64,000 bases of DNA from Nitrosopumilus sp. (GTDB taxonomy: Archaea > Thermoproteota > Nitrososphaeria > Nitrososphaerales > Nitrosopumilaceae), in the NCBI GenBank assembly GCA_029862745.1, contig JAOTWS010000002.1, positions 62,001-126,000 on the forward strand, in the 5' to 3' direction. The translations under genes and the position numbers were made by a program. Shown here in pieces: positions 25,678-32,974 of the stretch. Position 1 is the first letter of the stretch; every line of letters begins with the position of its first letter. A model generated the notes under the pieces. The model had not been told where the DNA came from. It searched no databases and saw nothing but the letters and a program-made list of their open reading frames with translations.

Positions 25678-26394
25678 TTGGGAAAAGTTTTTGCTGTAGG
25701 TGTTGGACCTGGTTCTCCAAAATACGTTACAGAAATTGTAAAAGAAATTATATTAAATTGTGATATAATAATTGGTTACAAGTATACCATTAAAACTATC
25801 GAGCATTTGGTTGAAGGGAAAGAAATCTATGAAATTACTATGAATAATCAGGAGGAAGCATATCAAAAAATTCTTCCTGAACTTGAGGATAGGACGTTGG
25901 TAATTCCATTTACTGGAGATGTTAATTTTTCAGAATCAGAAGTAGTAGATCGATTAATAGAAGTTTTTGGGAAAGTTGAGATCATACCAGGAATTAGCTC
26001 AATTCAAGTTGCAGCTTCAAGAGCGAAGATTCCTCTTGATAAATCCAAAGTAATTACAATGCATGTTACCACCTCAATTGAGGATAAAAAATTAGAATTG
26101 CAAAAGGCCTTAATTGATGGATTTAGTGTAGTTTTGATTCCAAGGCCGTGGCCTAAACAACCAGACAAACATTTTATGCCATCTGAGATAGCAGTTTATC
26201 TCCGAAAACATGGTTTTGATACTAATAGAATAAAAGTTCATGTTTATGAGGCAATAACAACTGAAAATGAGACTGATTTCGTAGGAACTGTAAAAGATTT
26301 GGAAGGAAAAGAATTTTCCGATTTGTCTGTAATGGTGTTTAATCAGACAAGTTTAGATTCATACATAAATTATAGATGGCAATGGGAAATTTAA
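25678..26394 (+). CDS. cbiE: Cobalt-precorrin-7 C5-methyltransferase
   Basis: Tetrapyrrole methylase of the cobalamin pathway. The SAM-binding GVGPGSP is at 8-14, TGDVNFSESEV near 80-90 replaces the usual GDPxxxG loop, and IPGISSIQVAASRA near 104-117 is a family signature. The length of 238 matches the CbiE domain without the CbiT part that is fused in bacterial CobL. The start is TTG at 25678. It is the second isolated cobalamin gene in this window (with cbiH). CbiE is the best fit, though other precorrin methylases share the fold. Confidence 0.82.
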   Translation: MGKVFAVGVGPGSPKYVTEIVKEIILNCDIIIGYKYTIKTIEHLVEGKEIYEITMNNQEEAYQKILPELEDRTLVIPFTGDVNFSESEVVDRLIEVFGKVEIIPGISSIQVAASRAKIPLDKSKVITMHVTTSIEDKKLELQKALIDGFSVVLIPRPWPKQPDKHFMPSEIAVYLRKHGFDTNRIKVHVYEAITTENETDFVGTVKDLEGKEFSDLSVMVFNQTSLDSYINYRWQWEI

Positions 26395-27317
26395 TTTTGT
26401 TTGTTGCCTGTTCCTAGAATTACATTATCATTATTTGGAAACACATATGCTACAATTCCCATCCATTGATAATTAGGATCATATAGCCTATAGAATCCTG
26501 CATCATTTAATGTTACACTAATTGATTTTCCAGGTAGGATTTCCCCTGTTGATATTCTACCATCTGATGTATATTTATCATAACGAGATCCATAATTTTC
26601 CGTACCACTTAGAATATTGTGTGGAACAGTATCATCATTTACAATAGTAATTGTAGTTCCTGGTTGAACTGAAATTCTATCTTGTGAGAAATATCTCAAT
26701 CTAAATCCATCTATAAAGCTTTGAGTTGATGTTGTATCTGATTTAACTGAACCAGTACCAATGTAAGAATCAACACCTTGCGTTGATGAGCCTTTGAGAA
26801 TATGAACTGTTAATTCATTAGATTTTTTTGAATCTGTAGAAACTGGAGTTATTTTAGTTAATGTTGATAATTTTGTTGTGTAAATTATTTTGAAAGTATC
26901 ATCAAGAGTTGTAATTCTGCCTGTAAAACCATAAACGGATGCATTCTTACTTTCTTCAACTAGTCTTCCAAAGAAGTTAATTGATGTATCAAACCCGTTT
27001 GAGTCTTCAATGTTTCCATTAATTCTAATATATCGACCCTCACGCAAAAACTTTCCATCTATTTTAGAGATGATAAATTCTTCATCATCTAATGTAATAA
27101 AACCATCTTCTGTAAGAAAGTTAATTGTACTTCCTTTTTGTTGTTGAGAAGACAAACCAAGATCAATTTCAGATATTCTTATAAAATCTTCACTTACGGC
27201 AAATCCAGAACCTTCCAAAAGAAATGCTTGATTCTCAGAAATTTCAGCAAATGACTCAGTTATAAAATATCCTGACGAAACAACAAGCAATGTTAGTAGA
27301 GTAATACTTGTCTGCAT
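26391..27317 (-). CDS. Exported cupredoxin-like protein lacking copper ligands
   Basis: Signal peptide at 1-24. Residues about 30-170 are a beta-rich domain. The C-terminal part, about 205-300, has the cupredoxin pattern: ISVQPGTTITIVNDDTVPHN, then a beta-hairpin and GFYRLYDPNYQWMGIVAYV. In a type 1 copper site the last block reads Y-x-C-x-x-H-P-x-M; here the Cys and the following His are absent, and the protein contains no cysteine at all. It may be a non-copper structural relative or bind a different metal. The thaumarchaeal lineage is rich in cupredoxins. Confidence 0.78.
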   Translation of the reverse strand: MQTSITLLTLLVVSSGYFITESFAEISENQAFLLEGSGFAVSEDFIRISEIDLGLSSQQQKGSTINFLTEDGFITLDDEEFIISKIDGKFLREGRYIRINGNIEDSNGFDTSINFFGRLVEESKNASVYGFTGRITTLDDTFKIIYTTKLSTLTKITPVSTDSKKSNELTVHILKGSSTQGVDSYIGTGSVKSDTTSTQSFIDGFRLRYFSQDRISVQPGTTITIVNDDTVPHNILSGTENYGSRYDKYTSDGRISTGEILPGKSISVTLNDAGFYRLYDPNYQWMGIVAYVFPNNDNVILGTGNKQN

Positions 27318-27403
27318 GATTAATTTCTTCTTAAATTTGGTTTATAATTTACTACTAAATTATTTTAGACTGAATAGGCAAATTCATAGGTAAAATCTAA
27401 TAA

Positions 27404-27961
27404 TCATAAATCCGGCATAACGACACCTTGTTCTTGAGCTAATTCTATCATGTAAAATTCAAGATAGCCACCAGTTAATAGAAGCCCAACAACAATTCCA
27501 ATTTCAATTAATGTTGGTTTGATAAATGGAATTAAGTTGATCCTTTTGCTAATAGCTCTTATCAAAATAAAACTCCTAGAGATTCCAAACGAATATGCAA
27601 CAAGCTCCATTAATCCAAAAGGAGATAAGAAAAGAATTGAAAGTGGTGGAATATCTTCAAGTTGGGGAGCAACAACAATTATCGAGGCAAAGGCAAATCC
27701 CGTAGACCAAGCTGAAAAAAGTCCCCATGCAACTCCAAATCCAGGGATAAACATGGGTAATGCAATAGTTACGTTGTGAGCAAAGATTCCAATAGCATCA
27801 ATATCAGATATCAGTTCTTCAAACTCAGACATGAAGATATTGGCTTCATCTTCACTAACTGAAGACATAGAGCCAATTTGATAAGCAGCAGCAAAAATTC
27901 CCATAAAAATGAAAAATGTGATTATTCTTACTTTATTCACAATAGCATTTCTTGTACACAA
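27404..27961 (-). CDS. SpoIIM (DUF95) family membrane protein
   Basis: The 185 residues show about four hydrophobic helices and the family core IGIFAHNVTIALPMFIPGFG, then WGLFSAWSTGFAFAS. SpoIIM-family proteins in bacteria take part in engulfment membranes during sporulation; the archaeal members have no known function. The start is TTG at 27961. It is divergent from DP1, with about 55 bases between the starts. Confidence 0.85.
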   Translation of the reverse strand: MCTRNAIVNKVRIITFFIFMGIFAAAYQIGSMSSVSEDEANIFMSEFEELISDIDAIGIFAHNVTIALPMFIPGFGVAWGLFSAWSTGFAFASIIVVAPQLEDIPPLSILFLSPFGLMELVAYSFGISRSFILIRAISKRINLIPFIKPTLIEIGIVVGLLLTGGYLEFYMIELAQEQGVVMPDL

Positions 27962-28016
27962 TATTTGAGGGTTAGTATAGGCGCAGATTTAATTAAACCA
28001 AATTATATTTTTTTGT

Positions 28017-29462
28017 ATGAAAAAGGAATTATCCTTTGCATTAAACTATGCATTAAACAAAGGATTCCAAATTCATCCAGATGCTTTTAAAATATTAGAA
28101 AATGTAGATGTAAAAAAATTAGAGAGGATAATAAAGGAAATAGTAAGACAGAAAACAAAACAAAAACTATTTCAGATTAACCAGGATGATTTAGAGACTT
28201 ATCTCGGAATTAAGGAGGACTTGACACTTCAAAATGAAATCAAAGTGATATTTGAACCAACCAACAAGATAACATCAGGTGAAGGAGTTAAAGGTTATAA
28301 TGCTTTATTTTCAAGTCGTTTTAACAAACTTAAACGAATTATTTCAGATAGACCAGAATCAAGATTATTGAAATCTGCAGCATTAGTTAAAACTACAAAA
28401 AATGATGATGATGTTTATGTATGTGGTCTTGTATCAGTCAGAAGTACTGAAAGAAATATCACAAAATTGGTTCTTGAGGACCCTTCAGGCTCATTTGAAG
28501 GAATTGTTTTTGATAATGAGCTGCAAAAGACTGCAGGAACTCTTCTAATTGATCAATTTGTAATGGCAAGAGTAGGTTTAGCAAAGAATTCAGGATATAT
28601 AATCAAAGATTTGATCTTGCCAGATATTCCAGAACAGGTCAAAAACAAATCAGAGACTGAAGCATACGCAGTATTTCTTTCAGATTTGCATATTGGAAGT
28701 AAATATTTCATGGAGGAGGAGTTTGCAGAGTTTATTTCATGGATATCTAGTCCTGATCCAACTGCTAGAAAAATTCGTTTTGTCCTAATTGGTGGAGATG
28801 TAGTTGATGGGGTTGGAATTTATCCAAATCAGAATAAAGAATTGATTTGTTTAACCATTCAAGAGCAATTAAAAAAGGTAGAGGATTTGATTGATAAAAT
28901 TCCAAAAAATATAAAGATTGTCATTATGCCTGGAAACCACGATCCTGGAAGAAGGGCATTGCCACAACCTGCTATACCAAAAAAATACAATTCAGGTTTA
29001 TGGGATAGAGAGAATGTGATAATGGTTGGAAATCCTGCGGTAGTCTCATTGAATGGTGTAAGAGTAATGATGTTTCATGGACAAAGTATTGATGATATAG
29101 TAAAAACCACACCTGGATTAAGTTATGATAAACCAACAAATGTTATGAAACACCTTCTTAGAGCAAGACATTTGAGTCCAATTTATGGCAGTCAGACACC
29201 AATAGCACCTGAAATAGAGGATTTTTTAGTTATTGAGGATATTCCAGATATTTTTCATGTTGGACATGTTCATAGAGCAGAGTTAGATATGTACAAAGGA
29301 ATTTTGTTAATTAATTCAGGTTCATGGCAAAAACAAACTCCTTTTCAGGCAAGTGTAGGAATGACTCCAAATCCAGGAATAGCTATTATGGTAAATTTGA
29401 AAACTTTCCAAGTTTTTCATGAAAATTATAGTTCAAACTTAAATAATATCTTGCAAAGTTAG
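28017..29462 (+). CDS. polB: DNA polymerase D small subunit (DP1)
   Basis: Small subunit of the replicative DNA polymerase D, carrying the 3'-5' exonuclease. An OB-fold region (about 130-200) precedes an Mre11-type phosphoesterase with DLHIGS at 223-228, GGDVVDG at 259-265, GNHD at 306-309, HGQS at 354-357 and GHVHR at 416-420, all metal ligands present. The N terminus has the helical PolD-interaction region (SFALNYALNKGFQIHPDA). The length of 481 is near the usual. Its 3' end overlaps the end of cdc6 by 24 bases on the other strand. Confidence 0.95.
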   Translation: MKKELSFALNYALNKGFQIHPDAFKILENVDVKKLERIIKEIVRQKTKQKLFQINQDDLETYLGIKEDLTLQNEIKVIFEPTNKITSGEGVKGYNALFSSRFNKLKRIISDRPESRLLKSAALVKTTKNDDDVYVCGLVSVRSTERNITKLVLEDPSGSFEGIVFDNELQKTAGTLLIDQFVMARVGLAKNSGYIIKDLILPDIPEQVKNKSETEAYAVFLSDLHIGSKYFMEEEFAEFISWISSPDPTARKIRFVLIGGDVVDGVGIYPNQNKELICLTIQEQLKKVEDLIDKIPKNIKIVIMPGNHDPGRRALPQPAIPKKYNSGLWDRENVIMVGNPAVVSLNGVRVMMFHGQSIDDIVKTTPGLSYDKPTNVMKHLLRARHLSPIYGSQTPIAPEIEDFLVIEDIPDIFHVGHVHRAELDMYKGILLINSGSWQKQTPFQASVGMTPNPGIAIMVNLKTFQVFHENYSSNLNNILQS

Positions 29463-30647
29463 CTCGTTTTTGAAGGATTTTTTTATCATTTCAGATGAGA
29501 CCGTAAGTTTGTATTTTTTAGTTCTACCATGTATTCCTTGATGGATAATTCGTCCGGAAATAATTCCAGACATTTCAATTTCACTTAGCATTTGTGTGAC
29601 TCTTCTTTGAGTAAGTTCATTGCGTCCTACTATTTTACAGAGATTTTTGTATGATGAATAAATCTCTCCTGTAGATGATCCATTTGCTTTCATTATTGCA
29701 ATAATCACTAATTTTTCATGAAGTGGGTATGATTTTAGGGATGTTTCCTCTTTATTTTCCTCAATTTTTTGAGTTGCTTCTCTAACATGCTCAATTGTAA
29801 CCTTGTCAGATTGTTGTCTTTCTGCAATTTCACCAGCAACGCGAATCAAATCGATTGCTCTACGAGCATCGCCATGTTCTCCCCCTGCAAGGGCTGCACA
29901 TAGATTTAAAGCTGGTTCTTCAACTGAGTTCTCTATAAATGAATCATGAATTCTTTCTTCAAGAATTTTTTTGATTTGTTCTACATTATAATTTGTAAAT
30001 ACAATCTCTTCTTCACCAAGACTACTGATTACCCTAGGATCAAGTTTTTCTTTGAATGTTAAATCATTTGAAATTCCTACCAAAGTCAAAGATCCTTGTT
30101 TTAGACGTTCATTTGCTCTCGTAAATTGATATAAAATATCTTTACCTGTTTTCGCTATTAATTGGGCAAGATAATCAATCTCATCAATTACAAAAATGGC
30201 ATTAAGTTTGTCTTCATCAATTTTATTTAGTAGTCTCTTAAAGACCTCACTTGTTGCCAAACCTGTTGAGGGTAATTCCTTTTCAGTCAGGTTTAGTTGC
30301 CTGCCTAGATTAACAAGTAAACCATATAGTGTTGTTTCGTCTTTTGAGTTAGAATATATTAATTTAATTGGAAAATTAGTTTTTTCAACTCTTTCTTGGA
30401 TTTTTGAAAGTACTTTTTTAACTACTAATGTTTTACCTGTCCCAGGTTTTCCATAAACTAGAAGATTAGAAGGTCTAGATTGTTTTAGTATTGGTAATAA
30501 GGATTGTGTGACTTGTTCTTGTTCAGAATTTCTATGTAGAATGGTATTTGGAATGTATGTGAAATGAAGAATGTCTCTGTTTTTTATTATAGATTTTCCA
30601 GATTCTGCTGCATCAAGCATTCTTTCAATAGGATCAGACATACTCAC
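29439..30647 (-). CDS. cdc6: Orc1/Cdc6 replication initiator
   Basis: AAA+ ATPase that binds the origin and recruits MCM. Walker A GKPGTGKT is at 66-73, Walker B IFVIDEID at 151-158, GEEEIVFTNYN near 213-223 precedes the lid, and EHGDARRAIDLIRVAGE near 256-272 is the sensor-2 helix. A C-terminal winged helix (about 305-400) includes RNELTQRRVTQMLSEIEMSG, which contacts origin boxes. The length of 402 is typical. The gene faces away from the intergenic region holding the ORB-type repeats, the usual arrangement for an archaeal origin. Confidence 0.95.
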   Translation of the reverse strand: MSMSDPIERMLDAAESGKSIIKNRDILHFTYIPNTILHRNSEQEQVTQSLLPILKQSRPSNLLVYGKPGTGKTLVVKKVLSKIQERVEKTNFPIKLIYSNSKDETTLYGLLVNLGRQLNLTEKELPSTGLATSEVFKRLLNKIDEDKLNAIFVIDEIDYLAQLIAKTGKDILYQFTRANERLKQGSLTLVGISNDLTFKEKLDPRVISSLGEEEIVFTNYNVEQIKKILEERIHDSFIENSVEEPALNLCAALAGGEHGDARRAIDLIRVAGEIAERQQSDKVTIEHVREATQKIEENKEETSLKSYPLHEKLVIIAIMKANGSSTGEIYSSYKNLCKIVGRNELTQRRVTQMLSEIEMSGIISGRIIHQGIHGRTKKYKLTVSSEMIKKSFKNELTLQDII

Positions 30648-30689
30648 ACACCCTCATTTCCTACCAATGTTATCATATTCATATCTGAA

Positions 30690-30786
30690 TTATGAGGGTA
30701 TAGTATAGAATAGTAATTGTAGTTTAGTTTGTAATTAATTATTTTTAGTTAGTTTTAGATTTCTAAAAAAAAATAAATAAAAAAAG
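30690..30786. other. AT-rich stretch, candidate duplex-unwinding element
   Basis: This stretch is almost entirely A and T, with long A and T runs (for example TTAATTATTTTTAGTTAGTTT and an A9 run). It lies between an inverted ORB-like copy at 30790-30812 and the cdc6 start, and a weaker ORB-like element on the other strand near 30645-30666. Position and composition suit strand opening, but it also contains the cdc6 promoter. Confidence 0.45.
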
Positions 30787-30789
30787 ACA

Positions 30790-30812
30790 GAGTGGAAATA
30801 TTGGTGTGTGGG
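30790..30812 (+). repeat. ORB-like element, plus orientation (degenerate)
   Basis: The first ten bases GAGTGGAAAT are identical to the core of the two ORB repeats read on the opposite strand, and a G/T-rich tail (GGTGTGTGGG) replaces their AAAGGG tail. It is inverted relative to the other two and borders the AT-rich stretch. Confidence 0.5.
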
Positions 30813-30876
30813 TAAATCTAGTTTTTTGAGTTAACGTTTTTGTTAATGGGATGTTAAGAAATTTCAAAAAAAGCCT

Positions 30877-30907
30877 ATTTTGACCCTTTCATTTCCACTC
30901 CAGGCGT
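30877..30907 (-). repeat. Origin recognition box repeat 1
   Basis: The first of two identical 31-bp direct repeats. On the minus strand it contains GGAGTGGAAATGAAAGGG, which I recognise as close to the archaeal ORB consensus bound by Orc1/Cdc6 (C-C-A-G-T-G-G-A-A-A-C-G-A-A-A-G-G-G). The repeat units start 62 bases apart. Confidence 0.75.
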
Positions 30908-30916
30908 TAAGATTGA

Positions 30917-31104
30917 TGTTAACAGTGTTAATACCTTTATTTTGACCCTTTCATTTCCACTCCAGGCGTAAAAGTAATCTATCTTAGAATGTTTAATGAT
31001 AAACCTGTGTTAATAACAAAAAATAGGTCAGGCGTGGCTTACGCAGTCAATGTTAACAAACTATTTTGTTAACAAACATGATCGGATCTATTGAACTGTT
31101 AACA
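30917..31104. promoter_or_regulatory. Cluster of four TGTTAACA palindromes
   Basis: The 8-bp palindrome TGTTAACA occurs at 30917-30924, 31051-31058, 31067-31074 and 31097-31104. The middle two form a larger inverted repeat with 10-base arms (31051-31060 and 31065-31074) around CTAT. Related GTTAAC sequences occur near 30832. The dyad symmetry suggests binding of a dimeric protein, possibly the winged-helix protein encoded just downstream. Confidence 0.55.
30939..30969 (-). repeat. Origin recognition box repeat 2
   Basis: Second identical 31-bp copy, same orientation as the first, separated by 31 bases. Sequence identity extends from ATTTTGACCC to CCAGGCGT on the plus strand. A truncated CAGGCGT also occurs near 31030, without the rest of the box. 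Confidence 0.75.
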
Positions 31105-31122
31105 TCTGACTTTGTAGATCCG
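31083..31122. promoter_or_regulatory. Inverted repeat before the 31127 gene
   Basis: CGGATCTA at 31083-31090 is perfectly complementary to TAGATCCG at 31115-31122, with 24 bases between that include a TGTTAACA palindrome. It ends four bases before the ATG at 31127, a place suited to an operator or a 5' structure controlling that gene. Confidence 0.5.
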
Positions 31123-31126
31123 ACCG

Positions 31127-31516
31127 ATGGCCAAAAAACGTATTAGAATAGGTATGGAGGATGCAGACGGTGCACGTTATGATATTAAACTAGAAGGCAA
31201 TGTGACCAGAGAAAAAGTCCTTAAAATATTTGAGATGATGGATTTGATGAATATTGAAGAAGATTTACCAGAAACAATTAATATGGACTCAATTGGCTCT
31301 AAAATTTGGTATATTGTGGATAAATTTTTCCCAATGGGCAAATTTACATCCACAAATATTCTTGAAAAATATGAAGATGAATTTAATGAACCTGTAAAAC
31401 TAAGTATAATTTCTACATATTTGTCTAGATTTTCTTCAAAAGGTAGGGTGGATAGAATTAGGACAGGTCGTGAATGGACTTACCAAACCATTAAAATTGG
31501 CCAAAATCAACATTAA
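31127..31516 (+). CDS. Origin-adjacent winged-helix-like protein
   Basis: The 129-residue product has a basic start (AKKRIRIG), a short strand-helix region (DADGARYDIKLEGN, then REKVLKIFEMMD) and a C-terminal part at about 55-125 that looks like a winged helix: SKIWYIVDKFF, TSTNILEKYEDEFN, KLSIISTYLSRFSSKG, then a wing RVDRIRTGREWTYQ. I do not recognise a named family. Its promoter region is the origin itself, with TGTTAACA palindromes, so it may bind them and be self-regulated. That link is inference. Confidence 0.7.
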   Translation: MAKKRIRIGMEDADGARYDIKLEGNVTREKVLKIFEMMDLMNIEEDLPETINMDSIGSKIWYIVDKFFPMGKFTSTNILEKYEDEFNEPVKLSIISTYLSRFSSKGRVDRIRTGREWTYQTIKIGQNQH

Positions 31517-31520
31517 TTAC

Positions 31521-31682
31521 TTAAGAAATAACCACTTTTCTTACTATTAATCTATCTTTTCCAAGAATTACTTTAACATATTCACCTTTTTGAATATCCA
31601 TATATTTTCTAAATTGTTTAGGGATTGAAATTGTACCAGCCGAAGTGATTTTTACTAAAACTTCATTTTCCTGTACTGACAT
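31521..31682 (-). CDS. AbrB/SpoVT-type DNA-binding protein (53 residues)
   Basis: A short gene read directly: ATG at 31680-31682 on the minus strand, stop TAA at 31521-31523. The protein contains VLVKITSAGTISIPKQFRKYM and then GEYVKVILGKDRLIVRK. This is the swapped-hairpin AbrB fold (x-I-x-x-x-G-x-I-x-I-P-K-x-x-R). Such proteins bind DNA as dimers and often act as transition regulators or antitoxins; no toxin gene is adjacent. It ends 4 bases after the stop of the winged-helix-like gene, tail to tail. Confidence 0.8.
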   Translation of the reverse strand: MSVQENEVLVKITSAGTISIPKQFRKYMDIQKGEYVKVILGKDRLIVRKVVIS

Positions 31683-31805
31683 ATTACCATTATAATTTAT
31701 TAATATATATAATTTATTAAAATATATAATTAATAATTAAATATAAAATTAGGCCTATTTTACTATAATTAATCTAAAACACTACAAATTATTTTGTAAA
31801 AGAAC

Positions 31806-32411
31806 TTATGTGATTGCTGGGTTTAATTCACTTTGTTCTATTTTTGCTATCCCTTTTTTGGTAATTGAATAAGTATATGGCTTAGTTTCAGTATTTCTTT
31901 GTACATATCCATCTTCAAATAACTTCTTCATTAATCTTGAAGTATGTTCCCTACTACGTTTTAATGTGATTTGTATATCACGTGATGTCATAGTTTTGTT
32001 TGTGATTAAATGCAACACATAATCTATTGGATTTATGTGATTTGGAGGAGGAACGCTAGGCAGAGAAACAGGTTTTTCATGAATAACTTCAGGTTTGTTA
32101 GTGTTTTCACTCTTATTTTCCTGAACTTCATTCCTTGCTAATTTTTCTAAGAACTGCTTTAGTTCTAGATTAGGATCTTCTATTTTTTGCTCATTTTCTT
32201 GTATTTCTAATGCATCTAGGCGTATTTTCATATCAATTAACTGTTTTTCATAATACTCTAGACGTTCAGATTGTGATGCATCATAGATTTCGCCTCTAGG
32301 CTTTACAAATGGACGTACTTTATAGTATGAATACAACCCTACTAATCCAATTAAAAATGCCAAAATCACACCTAAAATTACTTCAGGTTCAGGAATTTCT
32401 ATTAACATCAC
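31806..32411 (-). CDS. Membrane-anchored winged-helix protein with coiled coil
   Basis: The 201-residue product has one transmembrane helix at about 10-29 (EVILGVILAFLIGLVGLYSYY), then positive residues (KVRPFVKPRGE) placing the rest in the cytoplasm. A coiled coil spans about 45-100. A Pro-rich linker (VSLPSVPPPNHINPID) leads to a winged helix at about 128-195 (TSRDIQITLKRSREHTSRLMKKLFEDGYV, then a wing TKPYTYSITKKG). The layout suggests a DNA-binding protein held at the membrane next to the origin. No family name recognised. The upstream region holds TGTGAT repeats. Confidence 0.75.
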   Translation of the reverse strand: MMLIEIPEPEVILGVILAFLIGLVGLYSYYKVRPFVKPRGEIYDASQSERLEYYEKQLIDMKIRLDALEIQENEQKIEDPNLELKQFLEKLARNEVQENKSENTNKPEVIHEKPVSLPSVPPPNHINPIDYVLHLITNKTMTSRDIQITLKRSREHTSRLMKKLFEDGYVQRNTETKPYTYSITKKGIAKIEQSELNPAIT

Positions 32412-32551
32412 AACTTTTACGCCTAAATTGTGATTTATTGTGATTGAACAATATTATTTCACACTTTGGATTGACAAACTCACACATACAATCACAATTA
32501 TTATCACACCTAATTCAACTTTGTACTTAATTTACTCACACATACATCACA
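32407..32551. promoter_or_regulatory. TGTGAT/ATCACA repeat cluster
   Basis: TGTGAT occurs at 32429-32434 and 32439-32444, exactly one helical turn apart, and its complement ATCACA at 32407-32412, 32491-32496, 32503-32508 and 32546-32551. The 13-base sequence ACTCACACATACA is also repeated at 32478-32490 and 32534-32546. These sit in the upstream region of the membrane winged-helix gene and suit binding of a cooperative regulator. The ATCACA hexamer recurs in the next gene, so composition contributes. Confidence 0.5.
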
Positions 32552-32909
32552 TATTACATGCACGACGAACAAGCTTATCAATCACACTAATGACTTCATC
32601 TTCTCTTTCAGGAAATATATCACTCTCATTAATCACACTAATTTGTTCGGAAAGTTTGGATATCACATCTATATCATCAGGTAAAAGTATGCCTAAACCA
32701 CGTAAAAGTATGATTGAGTAATACAATCCAATTAATTTCTCTCTAGATTGTTTAACTTGCCTGTAATAGGCACCTTTTGTTATAGAAAATTTAGATTCTA
32801 AAAGATCTTTTTGATTTAAAATAATTTCAATTTGTCGCTCCGTAAACAGAGATTTTTTGATAATTTTACTAATAATATTATTAAATTTGGATTGTTCAAT
32901 ATCGTTCAT
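32547..32909 (-). CDS. Hypothetical helical protein near the origin
   Basis: The open frame begins at ATG 32972, but ATG 32909 is preferred because a TATA-like CTTTAAAG at 32946-32953 lies at a suitable distance and would otherwise fall inside the gene. The 120-residue protein is mostly helical: IEQSKFNNIISKIIKK, then TERQIEIILNQKDLLESKF and SREKLIGLYYSIILLRGLG. The segment TKGAYYRQVKQSREK may be a recognition helix of a helix-turn-helix, but this is weak. No family recognised. Confidence 0.6.
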   Translation of the reverse strand: MNDIEQSKFNNIISKIIKKSLFTERQIEIILNQKDLLESKFSITKGAYYRQVKQSREKLIGLYYSIILLRGLGILLPDDIDVISKLSEQISVINESDIFPEREDEVISVIDKLVRRACNM

Positions 32910-32945
32910 AGCTATACAAATCTGTATATCGGTATTCCAATTAAA

Positions 32946-32953
32946 CTTTAAAG
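32946..32953. promoter_or_regulatory. Palindromic TATA element shared by divergent genes
   Basis: CTTTAAAG is its own reverse complement. Its centre is about 25 bases before the ATG of GGGP synthase (32975, plus), right for a leaderless transcript, and about 40 bases before the preferred start of the minus-strand gene (32909). Confidence 0.45.
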
Positions 32954-32974
32954 AGCCATGTACAAATTTCATTT

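Larger units (their letters stand above)
30648..31126. other. Probable replication origin (oriC)
   Basis: About 480 bases without a gene next to cdc6. It contains two 31-bp direct repeats that resemble archaeal origin recognition boxes, an inverted third copy, an AT-rich run at about 30690-30786 suited to unwinding, and four TGTTAACA palindromes. DP1, cdc6 and DP2 flank it. Origin function is inferred from context and motif; no experimental evidence is visible. Confidence 0.75.

Noticed and set aside
30877-30969. Possible two-unit CRISPR array (31-bp repeats with a 31-base spacer)
   Set aside because: Only two repeats are present, no cas genes are near, and the repeat matches the archaeal ORB sequence next to cdc6.
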